In this document: positions 35,837 to 44,141 of the stretch, in pieces
How the letters are laid out: each line of letters begins with the position of its first letter
Position numbering within the stretch: position 1 is the first letter of the stretch
From: JAWKNZ01 sp041391425
Lineage (GTDB): Bacteria > Bdellovibrionota_B > Oligoflexia > Oligoflexales > JAWKNZ01
DNA: 64,000 bases
Direction: 5' to 3'
NCBI GenBank assembly: GCA_041391425.1
Contig: JAWKNZ010000003.1
Span: forward strand, 310,001 to 374,000
Notes under the pieces: model-generated
Databases searched by the model: none
Seen by the model: only the letters and a program-made list of their open reading frames with translations
What the model was told of the DNA's origin: nothing
Translations under genes and position numbers: made by a program

Positions 35837-37838
35837 CCAAAAAATATCGACAATTATATCATATATAAAAAAGGCGGAACCATTTTCTTGCATGGCCGAA
35901 GATAGATCATTTTCGATAGTGGTAGAGGAGTATGTTCCATATATATGCACGGCTATTCATAACGGTGGAAATATAAGAAAGGATCTCAGAGAACGATTGA
36001 ATCTTTCAAAATTTGAGAGATGGCAAGAAGAAGATCCACATACGGGTGAATTCATATCCTCTTTGCCAATAAGGATTGTCGTTCATGATAGCCGCTATGA
36101 ATATGATTTAAATCGTGATCCTGAAAACTGTATTTATAAGGTAGCTTGGGAAAAGGAGGTATGGAATAGAAAATTAACAAAGAGACAAATAGACGTTTCA
36201 TTGAGAAAGCATAGTAATTATTATAAAGTCCTTGATGTGCTGATCGCAAAGATAGAAAGTTTATTTGATTCTTGTTTAGTCTTTGATATCCATAGTTATA
36301 ATTTTCGTCGGGTGTCTGGATCCTCTCCGACATTTAATCTTGGCTCTAGTAATGTGCCGAAGAAATTTCGTAGCTATCTTGATGAGTGGATAAAAAATTT
36401 ATCGTCGATTAAATTGCCTTTTGTGACAAATGTAACGAAGGAGAATGATGTTTTTTTGGGTAATGGTTATCAATTAAAGCATGTGCATGCTCGCTTTAAA
36501 AACACACTAGTTTTAGCTACAGAAATTAAGAAGGTTTATTTGGATGAAATTTCAGGAGATGTTTATCCTGAAATTATTCAAGCTTTGAAAGAGGAGTTGA
36601 AACGAGTTATCACTCTGCAGGCAAAATTTCATGCTAATGAAGCCACCAATATAACTATTAAGAAACATCATGGTCTTTTAGGCTCTGATGTTGGTCCTGT
36701 TGTTAGAGAAGTGGATAGCAAAATTTTTAATCATATGAAAAATTTTGATGTTCTGTCCTTTGTCTCGCCAATTAATGTTGAATATGAAAAGAAAGTTTTC
36801 TTTAGCAATAAGTATACGAAAAATCCAAAATTTAAATATATGCCTCTTCATATTGATAGTGCTTCACTAAAAAGAGGACTATATGCGCTTCCTGTAAAGC
36901 AGATAAACGATGTAACATTAGATAACCTTTACAGTAAAATTATTGATAGTTATTGTGATCAGATTGACTTGCTTTCATGTAGAGAAGATATTCGTTTTTT
37001 GTATTCCTCGCTTAAATATTTTGGAGCACCTTCTGAAGAAGATATAGCTATAGCTAAATTTTTGTTAAAATCACCTCCATTAGAAGTGCATAGTGATGAA
37101 AGAGAAATTGTAGATGAAAAGTATGTGCATGATAAATGTACGGAGATGATGGGTTATTTTGGTTTTAGTGGGAAAATTACGCGTTCAAAAAATTTAGTTG
37201 CTAACGCTGTATTTCATTCGGGAAGAAACATATTAAAACTCAAAGCAGGCTTGAAAGTTAGTGCGCAATATGCAAATGCTTTAGCTCATCATGAAATTGG
37301 CATACATATGTTGACGACCGAAAACTCACGTTTGCAGCCATTAAAAATAATGACGCTAGGATTACCTATAGATACTAAAACTCAGGAAGGTCTTGCAATT
37401 TTAAGCGAATACTTGTCAGGAAATATTTCTTTGGCTCGTTTAAAGGATCTTTCATTGCGTGTTATGGCTGTAAATCATATGATTAAGCATCGAAATTTTG
37501 TAGATACATTTCACTATTTAGTCGATTCTTATCATATTTCAACAGATAAAGCTTATTATTTGACATGTAGAGTATATAGAGGTGGTGGATTTACCAAGGA
37601 TTATTTATATCTGCGTGGGTTTAAGGAAATATTTAATTTATATTTAACTGAGCGTAATAAGTTAGATAATTTGTTTATTGGTAAGACTTCTCTTGAATTT
37701 TTGCCGATGCTCGATGAATTGGTCTCAAGAGGGATTTTGAAGCAACCTCATTATATACCTAAGGCATTACTTTCCAAAAAGCGAAAGGATAATATTATTT
37801 TGGACTATCTTCTTACGGTATTTAAACTTTCCGAATGA
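35826..37838 (+). CDS. N-formylglutamate amidohydrolase domain fused to QEGLA/DUF1704 metallopeptidase-like domain
   Basis: The N-terminal about 230 residues look like N-formylglutamate amidohydrolases: IRIVVHDSRYEYDLNRDPEN, LVFDIHSYNF, and VTNVTKENDVFLGNGYQ. The C-terminal part is the TIGR02421/DUF1704 domain: NALAHHEIGIHMLTTENSRL gives the HExxxH zinc motif, and DTKTQEGLAILSEYL is the QEGLA signature. Eukaryotic DUF1704 members (MATCAP) are carboxypeptidases; the bacterial role is unknown. ATG 35826 (RBS AGAAGG) overlaps the gshB-like stop, so translation is coupled. Confidence 0.82.
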   Translation: MMPSQKISTIISYIKKAEPFSCMAEDRSFSIVVEEYVPYICTAIHNGGNIRKDLRERLNLSKFERWQEEDPHTGEFISSLPIRIVVHDSRYEYDLNRDPENCIYKVAWEKEVWNRKLTKRQIDVSLRKHSNYYKVLDVLIAKIESLFDSCLVFDIHSYNFRRVSGSSPTFNLGSSNVPKKFRSYLDEWIKNLSSIKLPFVTNVTKENDVFLGNGYQLKHVHARFKNTLVLATEIKKVYLDEISGDVYPEIIQALKEELKRVITLQAKFHANEATNITIKKHHGLLGSDVGPVVREVDSKIFNHMKNFDVLSFVSPINVEYEKKVFFSNKYTKNPKFKYMPLHIDSASLKRGLYALPVKQINDVTLDNLYSKIIDSYCDQIDLLSCREDIRFLYSSLKYFGAPSEEDIAIAKFLLKSPPLEVHSDEREIVDEKYVHDKCTEMMGYFGFSGKITRSKNLVANAVFHSGRNILKLKAGLKVSAQYANALAHHEIGIHMLTTENSRLQPLKIMTLGLPIDTKTQEGLAILSEYLSGNISLARLKDLSLRVMAVNHMIKHRNFVDTFHYLVDSYHISTDKAYYLTCRVYRGGGFTKDYLYLRGFKEIFNLYLTERNKLDNLFIGKTSLEFLPMLDELVSRGILKQPHYIPKALLSKKRKDNIILDYLLTVFKLSE

Positions 37839-37981
37839 TTTTATGTTTTTCATAGAACATATTATTTTTATAGAAAAATTAGATAACCTGTGTCTAACAG
37901 GAAGAAGCAGGTTACCAAGAGAAGAGTATTTTTTGTAGTTTAGCTTTTTAAAGTCAATTTTTGGCTTGTTGCTAAACTTCC

Positions 37982-38484
37982 TTATTGATTATACACAGTA
38001 ATCGTCTTGCTGGTTGTGTTGACAGCTAGATCGCTCACATTTACTGTTATAACATGCCTATCATTTTTGTGTCCGCCATATTTCTTGGTGTTCCAATTGT
38101 AGCTTAGGCTATCTGTATTTGAGGTTGCTACAACAATGTTATTAATAATCAATACTATTTGAGCAATGCCGACATTATCTTGTGCGTTTATAAGAATACC
38201 TTCTTTATTAGTAACTATTCAGCGTACTTTTTCCCTTCAATATGTCGCTTGAGACATCGTCATCCTGAGTGAAGCGAAGGATCTCGAAATGGCGAAATAG
38301 ATCCTTCGCTTCACTCAGGATGATGGGCAGTCAAGTCTTTGAATCGATCAGATAAAAAATACGCTGAATAGTTACCTTTATTATTTATGACCATGCCAGC
38401 TTCTAAGTTAAAACTAGTTATTTCAGGCGAAATTTTCTTCGGTGGAGTGCACTGGGGAAATGACAAGCGTTCAGATAATTGGGA
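37982..38484 (-). pseudogene. Ig-like domain gene fragment interrupted by IS66-type MITE B
   Basis: On the minus strand, 38376-38484 and 37982-38210 join in frame once the 165-base element and one 8-bp duplication are removed. The joined segment reads PPKKISPEITSFNLEAGMVI, then GILINAQDNVGIAQIVLIIN, YNWNTKKYGGHKNDRHVITV and NVSDLAVNTTSKTITVYNQ stop. This is a complete bacterial Ig-like domain, as found at the C-termini of exported enzymes and adhesins. The upstream part of the parent gene is gone: TAA at 38485. Non-functional. Confidence 0.75.
38211..38375. mobile_element. IS66-type MITE B with 8-bp target duplication
   Basis: A 165-base element with termini GTAACTATTCAGCGTA and TACGCTGAATAGTTAC, flanked by CTTTATTA at 38203-38210 and 38376-38383. 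It matches MITE A at both ends, but the centre carries a longer palindrome containing ATCCTTCGCTTCACTCAGGA and its inverse. It disrupts the Ig-like gene. Confidence 0.92.
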
Positions 38485-38695
38485 TTATATGATAGGTAAA
38501 GCCAACAGTCTTAATAAGGTGGTTAATCTAAGCATGTTTGGTGGAGGAGGCAGTGCTTATTCTACCGATATTGCAGTAAATAATAAATTTGTTTATACTG
38601 CAGGGATGGTGAATGAGAGAGGTTATAGCCAAACTTTAATCCATAAATGGTCTAATAGCTTTTATCGAAGATGGATTGTGGGGTTGATTTTTACT
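38440..38695 (+). pseudogene. SBBP/beta-propeller-like fragment
   Basis: The open frame from 38387 runs into the DUF4336 gene, but this segment does not belong to that family. It reads SDNWDYMIGKANSLNKVV, then SMFGGGGSAYSTDIAV, and FVYTAGMVNERGYSQTLIHK. This resembles one blade of SBBP repeats (D-x-x-I-x-K, GG, IAV, VYxxG). It looks like debris of a secreted repeat protein fused by chance to the next frame. Confidence 0.35.
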
Positions 38696-39373
38696 ATGTC
38701 TGGCGTTGATGATGTTTTAATTTTAGATTCTGAACTAAATATGCCGTTTATGAGACTCCCCGTGAAAATGGTTCTAGTTAAGATTTCTGGAGGAGGGGTT
38801 GTTTTAATTTCTCCTCTTCCTGACATCAAACGATTTACCTCTGATATTGAAGGTTTTGGAAGGATTACTGATATTGTCGCTCCAAATCTCTATCATAATA
38901 TTGGAATCGAAGCAGCCACTAGGCTATATCCTGATGCAAAGTTATGGGGCGTCACCGGATATGATAAAAAAATGTCGCACTTTAACTGGAATTTTCTTGA
39001 TGGTGATACCTGGCCATATAGCGATGTTTTAAGTCTTCATGAAATTAAAGGTATGCCAAAGTTTAACGAGGTTGAATTTTTACATAAAAAATCCAAGACC
39101 CTTATTGTAACTGATTTATGCTTTAATCATCTTCATGGTAAAGGGTTTGGCAATTGGTTCGTCTTTCATATCTTTGATACTTATAAGAGATTTGCTATCA
39201 GTCGCCTTTTCTTGAAAATGGTTAAAGAGAGGTCTTCTTTTGAAGGATCTATAAAGGAAATATTGAATCTAGATTTTGATAAAATTATTTTATCACATGG
39301 AGTAAACGTAGAACATAAGGCTAAAGAGAAGTTTATAGATGCTTTACGAGAAAGAGGGATATGCTACAGCTGA
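38696..39373 (+). CDS. DUF4336 family (MBL-fold-like) protein
   Basis: The family pattern is clear from about residue 10: MPFMRLPVKMVLVKISGGGV, VLISPLPDIKRF, DIVAPNLYHNIGIEAATRLY, then TLIVTDLCFNHL and KIILSHGVNVEHKAKEKF. DUF4336 proteins look like degraded or alternative metallo-beta-lactamase folds of unknown activity. The His of NLYHNIG and of LSHGV are candidate ligands. ATG 38696 is a suggested start; the frame is open back to 38387. It ends 15 bases from a convergent gene. Confidence 0.75.
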   Translation: MSGVDDVLILDSELNMPFMRLPVKMVLVKISGGGVVLISPLPDIKRFTSDIEGFGRITDIVAPNLYHNIGIEAATRLYPDAKLWGVTGYDKKMSHFNWNFLDGDTWPYSDVLSLHEIKGMPKFNEVEFLHKKSKTLIVTDLCFNHLHGKGFGNWFVFHIFDTYKRFAISRLFLKMVKERSSFEGSIKEILNLDFDKIILSHGVNVEHKAKEKFIDALRERGICYS

Positions 39374-39387
39374 AAGTTTATTGGCCT

Positions 39388-40002
39388 TCATTTTGAAATT
39401 TCCCCCCAAGTATTCATATCGTCAGCTAAAGATGGGTTGATCTTTTTCAAATATTTTAAGACGTTATTTTTGTCTTCTGGGTTTCTATTTTGACTAAGTT
39501 TAAATTTTGATTCTATAGATAGTACTTTCGCTTTGATGCCGACAATTGATTGAGCTAAATCGTTAAAAAAATCCATATCGACAGCATTTTTCCAAGTGTT
39601 ATCTTGTTCAAATTCACAAACCATTTCATTTAATGAATCAATTATTTCGCTTGTATCATGAATTATTTCGCATGATGCTTCGACTACGGCAATAGAGTAA
39701 TTCCATGTTGGAACATTATGGATCATATCTTTATACCAGTTTGGAGAAATGTATCCTTGTGAACCATTGAAGATCAATATAACATTTTGGTGCTTTTCTA
39801 TGGTCTTCCAATGTGAATTGGCTTTGGATAAATGGCCTTCCAAGTATAATTCTTTATTATCAGACTTTAAGAGGAGAGGCGCCTTAGAAATTTCTTTCTC
39901 GTTTTGCGCAATAGAAATCATAGTTGAAAGAGGGTATTTTTTTAAAAGTTCGATTTCATGATCTTTATTAGAAAAATAAGGTGGAATATGTAATTTTACC
40001 AT
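39388..40002 (-). CDS. PaiB-family FMN-binding protein
   Basis: The 204-residue protein matches PaiB-like flavin-binding split barrels: IPPYFSNKDHEIELLKKYP, GHLSKANSHWK, VILIFNGSQGYISPNWY, VPTWNYSIAVVEAS and IVGIKAKVLSIESKFKLSQN. Members bind FMN and are called transcriptional regulators from Bacillus PaiB, although DNA binding is not general. No DNA-binding domain is visible here. Confidence 0.88.
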   Translation of the reverse strand: MVKLHIPPYFSNKDHEIELLKKYPLSTMISIAQNEKEISKAPLLLKSDNKELYLEGHLSKANSHWKTIEKHQNVILIFNGSQGYISPNWYKDMIHNVPTWNYSIAVVEASCEIIHDTSEIIDSLNEMVCEFEQDNTWKNAVDMDFFNDLAQSIVGIKAKVLSIESKFKLSQNRNPEDKNNVLKYLKKINPSLADDMNTWGEISK

Positions 40003-40346
40003 CGTGTCTCTCTTTTTTTCGATAGTATGTAAGTTTCTCTAAAATATCTCTAGAAAATTCTACTAAATAGTATACAGAGCGATAATTTCAGTTTTTGATG
40101 TGTAAGTCATCAAATAAATACTAGACAATAGTGGTTTATAAAGCTAACATTTAAATAGAGGTATTAGATTGTAGATGGCAAATTATATTTAGTAAGGTCT
40201 AGATGAGTTTTAATAGTAGAAAATTAAATGCAAGAAATTGTGTGCATAGTTTTGTATACCGCTTAGTTGCGGTGGATGCATCGACTCCTTGTATGTTAGA
40301 GAAAATGCTATGTTAGGGACTTAAATAAATTTAAATTATATTTTAT
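40003..40346 (+). other. Gene-free region, possible untranslated leader or small RNA
   Basis: No ORF is supported in these 344 bases, which lie between a minus-strand gene start and the terminator at 40347. The part after about 40250 (ACCGCTTAGTTGCGGTGG forms a small hairpin) would be transcribed toward that terminator. It could be an attenuated leader of the ABC operon or a small RNA. Confidence 0.35.
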
Positions 40347-40373
40347 AAGGCCCGGATATCCGGGCCTTTTTTT
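40347..40373 (+). terminator. Strong intrinsic terminator immediately upstream of the ABC operon
   Basis: AAGGCCCGGATATCCGGGCCTT at 40347-40368 is a perfect inverted repeat followed by TTTTTTT. There is no plus-strand gene between 39373 and here, and the ABC ATPase frame opens 17 bases later. It either ends a small RNA or acts as an attenuator for the operon. Confidence 0.9.
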
Positions 40374-40389
40374 GTAGTTTGTAAAGACT

Positions 40390-41388
40390 GTGGAGAAGGA
40401 TTTGGAGACTGTTATTACAGCAGAGAAGTTGCAAAAGACATTTATAACTTCGGGTGCCACTTATGGATTTTTAGGTAGCATTAAGGGGTTATTGAATCCT
40501 GTAAGAAATGAGATCGAAGCGGTTAAAAGTATTTCTTTTATTGTTAATAAAGGAGAGAGGATTGCCTTTATTGGCCCTAACGGAGCCGGTAAATCCACAA
40601 CTATAAAAATGTTGGCAGGGATCCTTCATCCTACAGATGGAGAACTTAAAGTGGCTGGGCTTAATCCACAAAAGCAACGGCAAAAGTTGGCATATAAAAT
40701 TGGAACTGTTTTTGGTCAAAAAAGCCAACTTTGGCCGCATTTACCGGCATCTCATACTTTCAATCTTTTATCAAAAATATATGATTTGGATGAAGTTACT
40801 TATAAGAAGCGCGTAAAAGATCTTACGGAGATATTTTCTATTGGGCCCTTTTTAGAACAAACTGTAAGAAAAATGTCTTTAGGGCAACGGATGCGGTGTG
40901 AGATTGTGGCCAGTCTATTACATAAGCCGGAAATATTATTTTTAGATGAGCCAACGATAGGTCTAGATATAGTGGCAAAATCTATTATCCGTGACCTTGT
41001 TAAAACGACATCTGAGCTGGATAGCACGACCGTGTTTTTAACGTCTCATGATACTGGCGATATGGAAAGGGTATGTGACAGAGTACTTGTCATTAATAAT
41101 GGAGAAATTTTACTGGATAACTCTATATCTGAAGTACGTAAGAGTTATATTCGTCGAAAGAGGATAACGTTATTAACTGAGGAAGAGAATGTCGATATCC
41201 AATTAAAAGGAGTTAAACTTATTGAGAGTCTTCCTCACAGTTTGAAAATAGAGGTTGATTCAAATATGATCGCAATCGATACCGTTATTCAGGAAGCTTT
41301 TAAGCTGACAAAGCTAAGAGATATAACGGTTGAAGATCCTCCGATGGAAGAAATTGTTCAAGATATTTATGAAAACTTTAAGCTATGA
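40390..41388 (+). CDS. ABC-2 type exporter ATPase (COG4586-like)
   Basis: The 332-residue nucleotide-binding subunit has Walker A GPNGAGKSTTIKML, Q-loop GTVFGQKSQLWPHLPA, signature LSLGQRMR-type (KMSLGQRMRCEIVASLLHKP), Walker B ILFLDEPTIGLD and the switch His TSHDTGDME. The order and the two downstream permeases match the COG4586/4587/3694 three-gene ABC-2 exporters. Start is GTG 40390 or a nearby TTG; no ideal ribosome-binding site is seen. Substrate is unknown. Confidence 0.9.
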   Translation: MEKDLETVITAEKLQKTFITSGATYGFLGSIKGLLNPVRNEIEAVKSISFIVNKGERIAFIGPNGAGKSTTIKMLAGILHPTDGELKVAGLNPQKQRQKLAYKIGTVFGQKSQLWPHLPASHTFNLLSKIYDLDEVTYKKRVKDLTEIFSIGPFLEQTVRKMSLGQRMRCEIVASLLHKPEILFLDEPTIGLDIVAKSIIRDLVKTTSELDSTTVFLTSHDTGDMERVCDRVLVINNGEILLDNSISEVRKSYIRRKRITLLTEEENVDIQLKGVKLIESLPHSLKIEVDSNMIAIDTVIQEAFKLTKLRDITVEDPPMEEIVQDIYENFKL

Positions 41389-42161
41389 CTAAGTATTGGG
41401 AATTTATTAAAATTGAATTTCAGCAAGGCATGCAATATCGTGGCGCAGCTCTTGCGAAGATGGGGTTTTATGGGTTGGTTCTTTTTATTTTTTCAAGGTT
41501 ATGGAAGGTTGTTGCGATAAAGACGACACTTTCTATGCCTGCGAAAGATATGCTGTGGTATTTGGCTATGACCGAGCTTATCGTATTAAGTTTTCCTTTG
41601 ATACATTTAGAAATTGAGGAAGATGTTAGAACAGGGAATTTAGCTTATTTTTTAACTAAACCAACTTCATATATGTGGTCGAGGTATGCGAGAGGCCTAG
41701 GTTCTGTGTTTTCAAAGCTTTTATTTTTGATATTTGCAGGATTATTTTTTGCGTACTTGTTTAGTGGAGGGTTTCCGGAAAAACCATTGGGTCTGTTATT
41801 ATTTCTACCTTTATTAATAATATCCATTGCTGTTTATTTATTGTTTCAAATGAGTATTGGAGTTAGCTCATTTTGGATTCAGGATTGTTCTCCAGTTTAT
41901 TGGGTGTGGCAGAAAATGAGTTTTATTCTTGGAGGTATGATTTTGCCATTGGATATCTATCCTTCTTGGTTGAAATCAATCGCTATGAATACTCCATTTG
42001 CTTCTCTTTTATATGAACCTGTAAAAGCGGCTCTTACTCTAGATGTAAATTTAGCTTTTGGCGTAGCGTTTAAGTTGTTTTTATGGGGCTTATTGGCGAT
42101 ATTTTTACTTAGTTTGATATATAAAAAAGCGTGCAAGCAATTAGTTTTGAACGGAGGTTGA
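41385..42161 (+). CDS. ABC-2 permease subunit (COG4587-like)
   Basis: A 258-residue protein with about six hydrophobic segments. It opens MTKYWEFIKIEFQQGMQYRG, with later segments IFSRLWKVVAI, LFLIFAGLFFAYLFSGG, LLLFLPLLIISIAVYLLF and LFLWGLLAIFLLSLIYKK. The start overlaps the ATPase stop by 4 bases (ATGA), so translation is coupled. Confidence 0.87.
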   Translation: MTKYWEFIKIEFQQGMQYRGAALAKMGFYGLVLFIFSRLWKVVAIKTTLSMPAKDMLWYLAMTELIVLSFPLIHLEIEEDVRTGNLAYFLTKPTSYMWSRYARGLGSVFSKLLFLIFAGLFFAYLFSGGFPEKPLGLLLFLPLLIISIAVYLLFQMSIGVSSFWIQDCSPVYWVWQKMSFILGGMILPLDIYPSWLKSIAMNTPFASLLYEPVKAALTLDVNLAFGVAFKLFLWGLLAIFLLSLIYKKACKQLVLNGG

Positions 42162-42164
42162 AAG

Positions 42165-42941
42165 GTGAATTTTATAAGCTTTTTAGTTACTTTGATTCTA
42201 ACTAATATTAAATCAACGATCTCTTTGCGCGCAAGTTTTGTTCTTCAATCTATATTTATGGCGATTAATAATTTAATTTTTTTCTCAATGTGGTGGATAT
42301 TTTTTGGGAAATTTGAAGATATAAATGGCTGGAGGCTATCAGAAATTGAGGCTATGTATGGATTTGCGGCTGGGTCCTTTGGCCTTGCCGTAATATTTGG
42401 TGATGGTGTTAGAGAGATTGCAAGAAAAATTATTGATGGCAGTTTAGATACTTATTTGGTGCAGCCTAAAAATATTTTGATTCAGGCCGTTGTGGCAAAG
42501 TCAAATGCGTCTGGTTGGGGTGATTTAGTTACAGCTATTATTCTTTTGGCATTATCTGGATATTTGACTTGGAAAAATCTACCGATTATTATCATTCTTC
42601 ATATTGCTGCAACGTTGATTTTTCTTTCTGTGGGAATTATTTCGCAGTCATTGGCTTTTTGGTTGGGGCCGATAGAGCATTTGGCTCGCGAAATATTTGA
42701 ATTTGTACTTACTTTTAGCGTATATCCACAAACTATTTTTCCATCAGCATTTAAAGTATTGCTGTTTACTGTAATTCCAGCAGGATTTGTTGGTTATCTT
42801 CCGGTGGAGGTAGTTAAGAATTTTAGCATCCCTTTTCTTATTGTTTGCGTAATTGCTGCTGCAATATACTTACTTATTGCAGTATATGTTTTTTCTGTAG
42901 GTCTTAGAAGATATGAATCTGGAAATAAAATTGGTGTGTAA
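42165..42941 (+). CDS. ABC-2 permease subunit (COG3694-like)
   Basis: A 258-residue six-helix permease beginning MNFISFLVTLILTNIKSTIS, with GTG start and GGAGGTTG just upstream. The family region FGDGVREIARKIIDGSLDTY, then LVQPKNILIQ, is present; the C-terminus is YLLIAVYVFSVGLRRYESGN. It is the third gene of the exporter and partners the preceding permease to form the membrane dimer. Confidence 0.87.
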   Translation: MNFISFLVTLILTNIKSTISLRASFVLQSIFMAINNLIFFSMWWIFFGKFEDINGWRLSEIEAMYGFAAGSFGLAVIFGDGVREIARKIIDGSLDTYLVQPKNILIQAVVAKSNASGWGDLVTAIILLALSGYLTWKNLPIIIILHIAATLIFLSVGIISQSLAFWLGPIEHLAREIFEFVLTFSVYPQTIFPSAFKVLLFTVIPAGFVGYLPVEVVKNFSIPFLIVCVIAAAIYLLIAVYVFSVGLRRYESGNKIGV

Positions 42942-43309
42942 TTTATATTGAACTATATCCAAGAATATCTGAGGATTAATTTATTCTTATCTATAAGCTA
43001 CAAAGTGGGTGGTATGGAAGGTTTTACGTAACTATTACTAAAGACTAAGAGTCTTTGATTGCACGCTAGTACACGAGAATCGCAAGGTATTTCCTTCTCT
43101 ATGAGATGAGACCTCTAATCTACTCAATTGCTAAACTCTTTCTTTGAATTGCTAATTATAGTGTTTAGAGCTTTGATAATCTTGGTAATGATCAGGTTTT
43201 TATATAACTTTTTGATTTTAAAGGACATTAAATTTCAGTTGGATTATGTATTTCGTTAAAAAAAATTGCTTTCTATGTTATGACGCTATCAACGCGAGGA
43301 GGTCCTATC
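42942..43309 (+). other. Gene-free spacer after the ABC operon
   Basis: No gene is supported. AAAGACT (43040-43046) and AGTCTTT (43050-43056) make a short perfect hairpin but without a U-tract, so it is at best a weak terminator for the exporter operon. Confidence 0.25.
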
Positions 43310-44080
43310 ATGTTACAATATCTTAAAAAATCATATCTTTATTTTGCAATTATAATATTCGCACAGTTGCCTTCTGTGCTGTGTGCTCAGGATTTTCCCA
43401 GGGAAGACCTCATTAAAATAATTCGCATGGTTAGAGATGAAATTCCTAAAAGCAATGCGACAAATGATGAATTGAAATTAGCAAGAGAATACCTGAAGAG
43501 GTCTTTACTTTTGATTAATCCAAACGCTGGTTGGATGCCGTTTTTTGATGATTCTTTTACTCGCATTCCGGGTTCAAATATTGGCGCAAATTGGATTCAA
43601 GTACGAGGAACATATAATATTGACGAATATTATAGAATTGTGCATTCGGGTATAGCTTCTGATGCTCTTGCCTTGGTAAAAGGAATCATTAGAAAAGATA
43701 TAAGTTTAAAGGCAGATGTTAGTTTGGGAAGTGGTGCCCGACAGTCTGTCGGTATTGTTGCGCGCTATGCAGAGAGCTCTTTGCAAGATGGTAGCTATTA
43801 TAAATTAGAGCTTATAGGTGATGATGAATTTGCAAAACTAGTTTTGAGTAAAGTTAAAAATTTCGATCAGATTAGAACCATTATGCAGACAGATGTTGTA
43901 AAACCGCATGGAAATATAAGAATTGATGTAAAAGATAATCATTTGAAAGCATATTGGAATGGTGATCTTAAATTTGATATTGAGGATGAAGAGATAGATG
44001 GTAAAGGTTTGGTTGGTATTACCAGCCGTAATCTCAGTGGTTTTATTGATAATTTTGTCGTATCGACAGAGTTGAAATGA
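43310..44080 (+). CDS. Exported LamG/DUF1080-like protein
   Basis: ATG 43310 follows a near-perfect ribosome-binding site (GAGGAGGT) and gives a signal peptide MLQYLKKSYLYFAIIIFAQL ending near VLCA. The upstream ATG 43280 lacks both. The mature protein has a helical start and then a concanavalin-like beta-sandwich: WIQVRGTYNI, DISLKADVSLGSGARQSVGI, GSYYKLELIG, NIRIDVKDNHLKAYWNGDLK and GLVGITSRNLSGFIDNF. Such domains bind or process sugars. It is the first of three consecutive secreted proteins. Confidence 0.72.
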   Translation: MLQYLKKSYLYFAIIIFAQLPSVLCAQDFPREDLIKIIRMVRDEIPKSNATNDELKLAREYLKRSLLLINPNAGWMPFFDDSFTRIPGSNIGANWIQVRGTYNIDEYYRIVHSGIASDALALVKGIIRKDISLKADVSLGSGARQSVGIVARYAESSLQDGSYYKLELIGDDEFAKLVLSKVKNFDQIRTIMQTDVVKPHGNIRIDVKDNHLKAYWNGDLKFDIEDEEIDGKGLVGITSRNLSGFIDNFVVSTELK

Positions 44081-44101
44081 ATCTAGTATGAAAGGTTTTC
44101 T

Positions 44102-44133
44102 TTCCTTAATAAAATGTAGGAAAATTTAAGGAA
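44102..44133 (+). promoter_or_regulatory. Hairpin that can mask the ribosome-binding site of the next gene
   Basis: TTCCTTAA at 44102-44109 pairs with TTAAGGAA at 44126-44133. The right arm contains the AAGGAAG ribosome-binding site of ATG 44142. It may tune translation of the first paralogue; no ligand-binding fold is apparent. Confidence 0.3.
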
Positions 44134-44141
44134 GACATAGG

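Noticed and set aside
38387..39373. Single 328-residue protein
   Set aside because: The first 100 residues are antisense to an Ig-like fragment and an SBBP-like remnant; only the part after about 38696 fits DUF4336.
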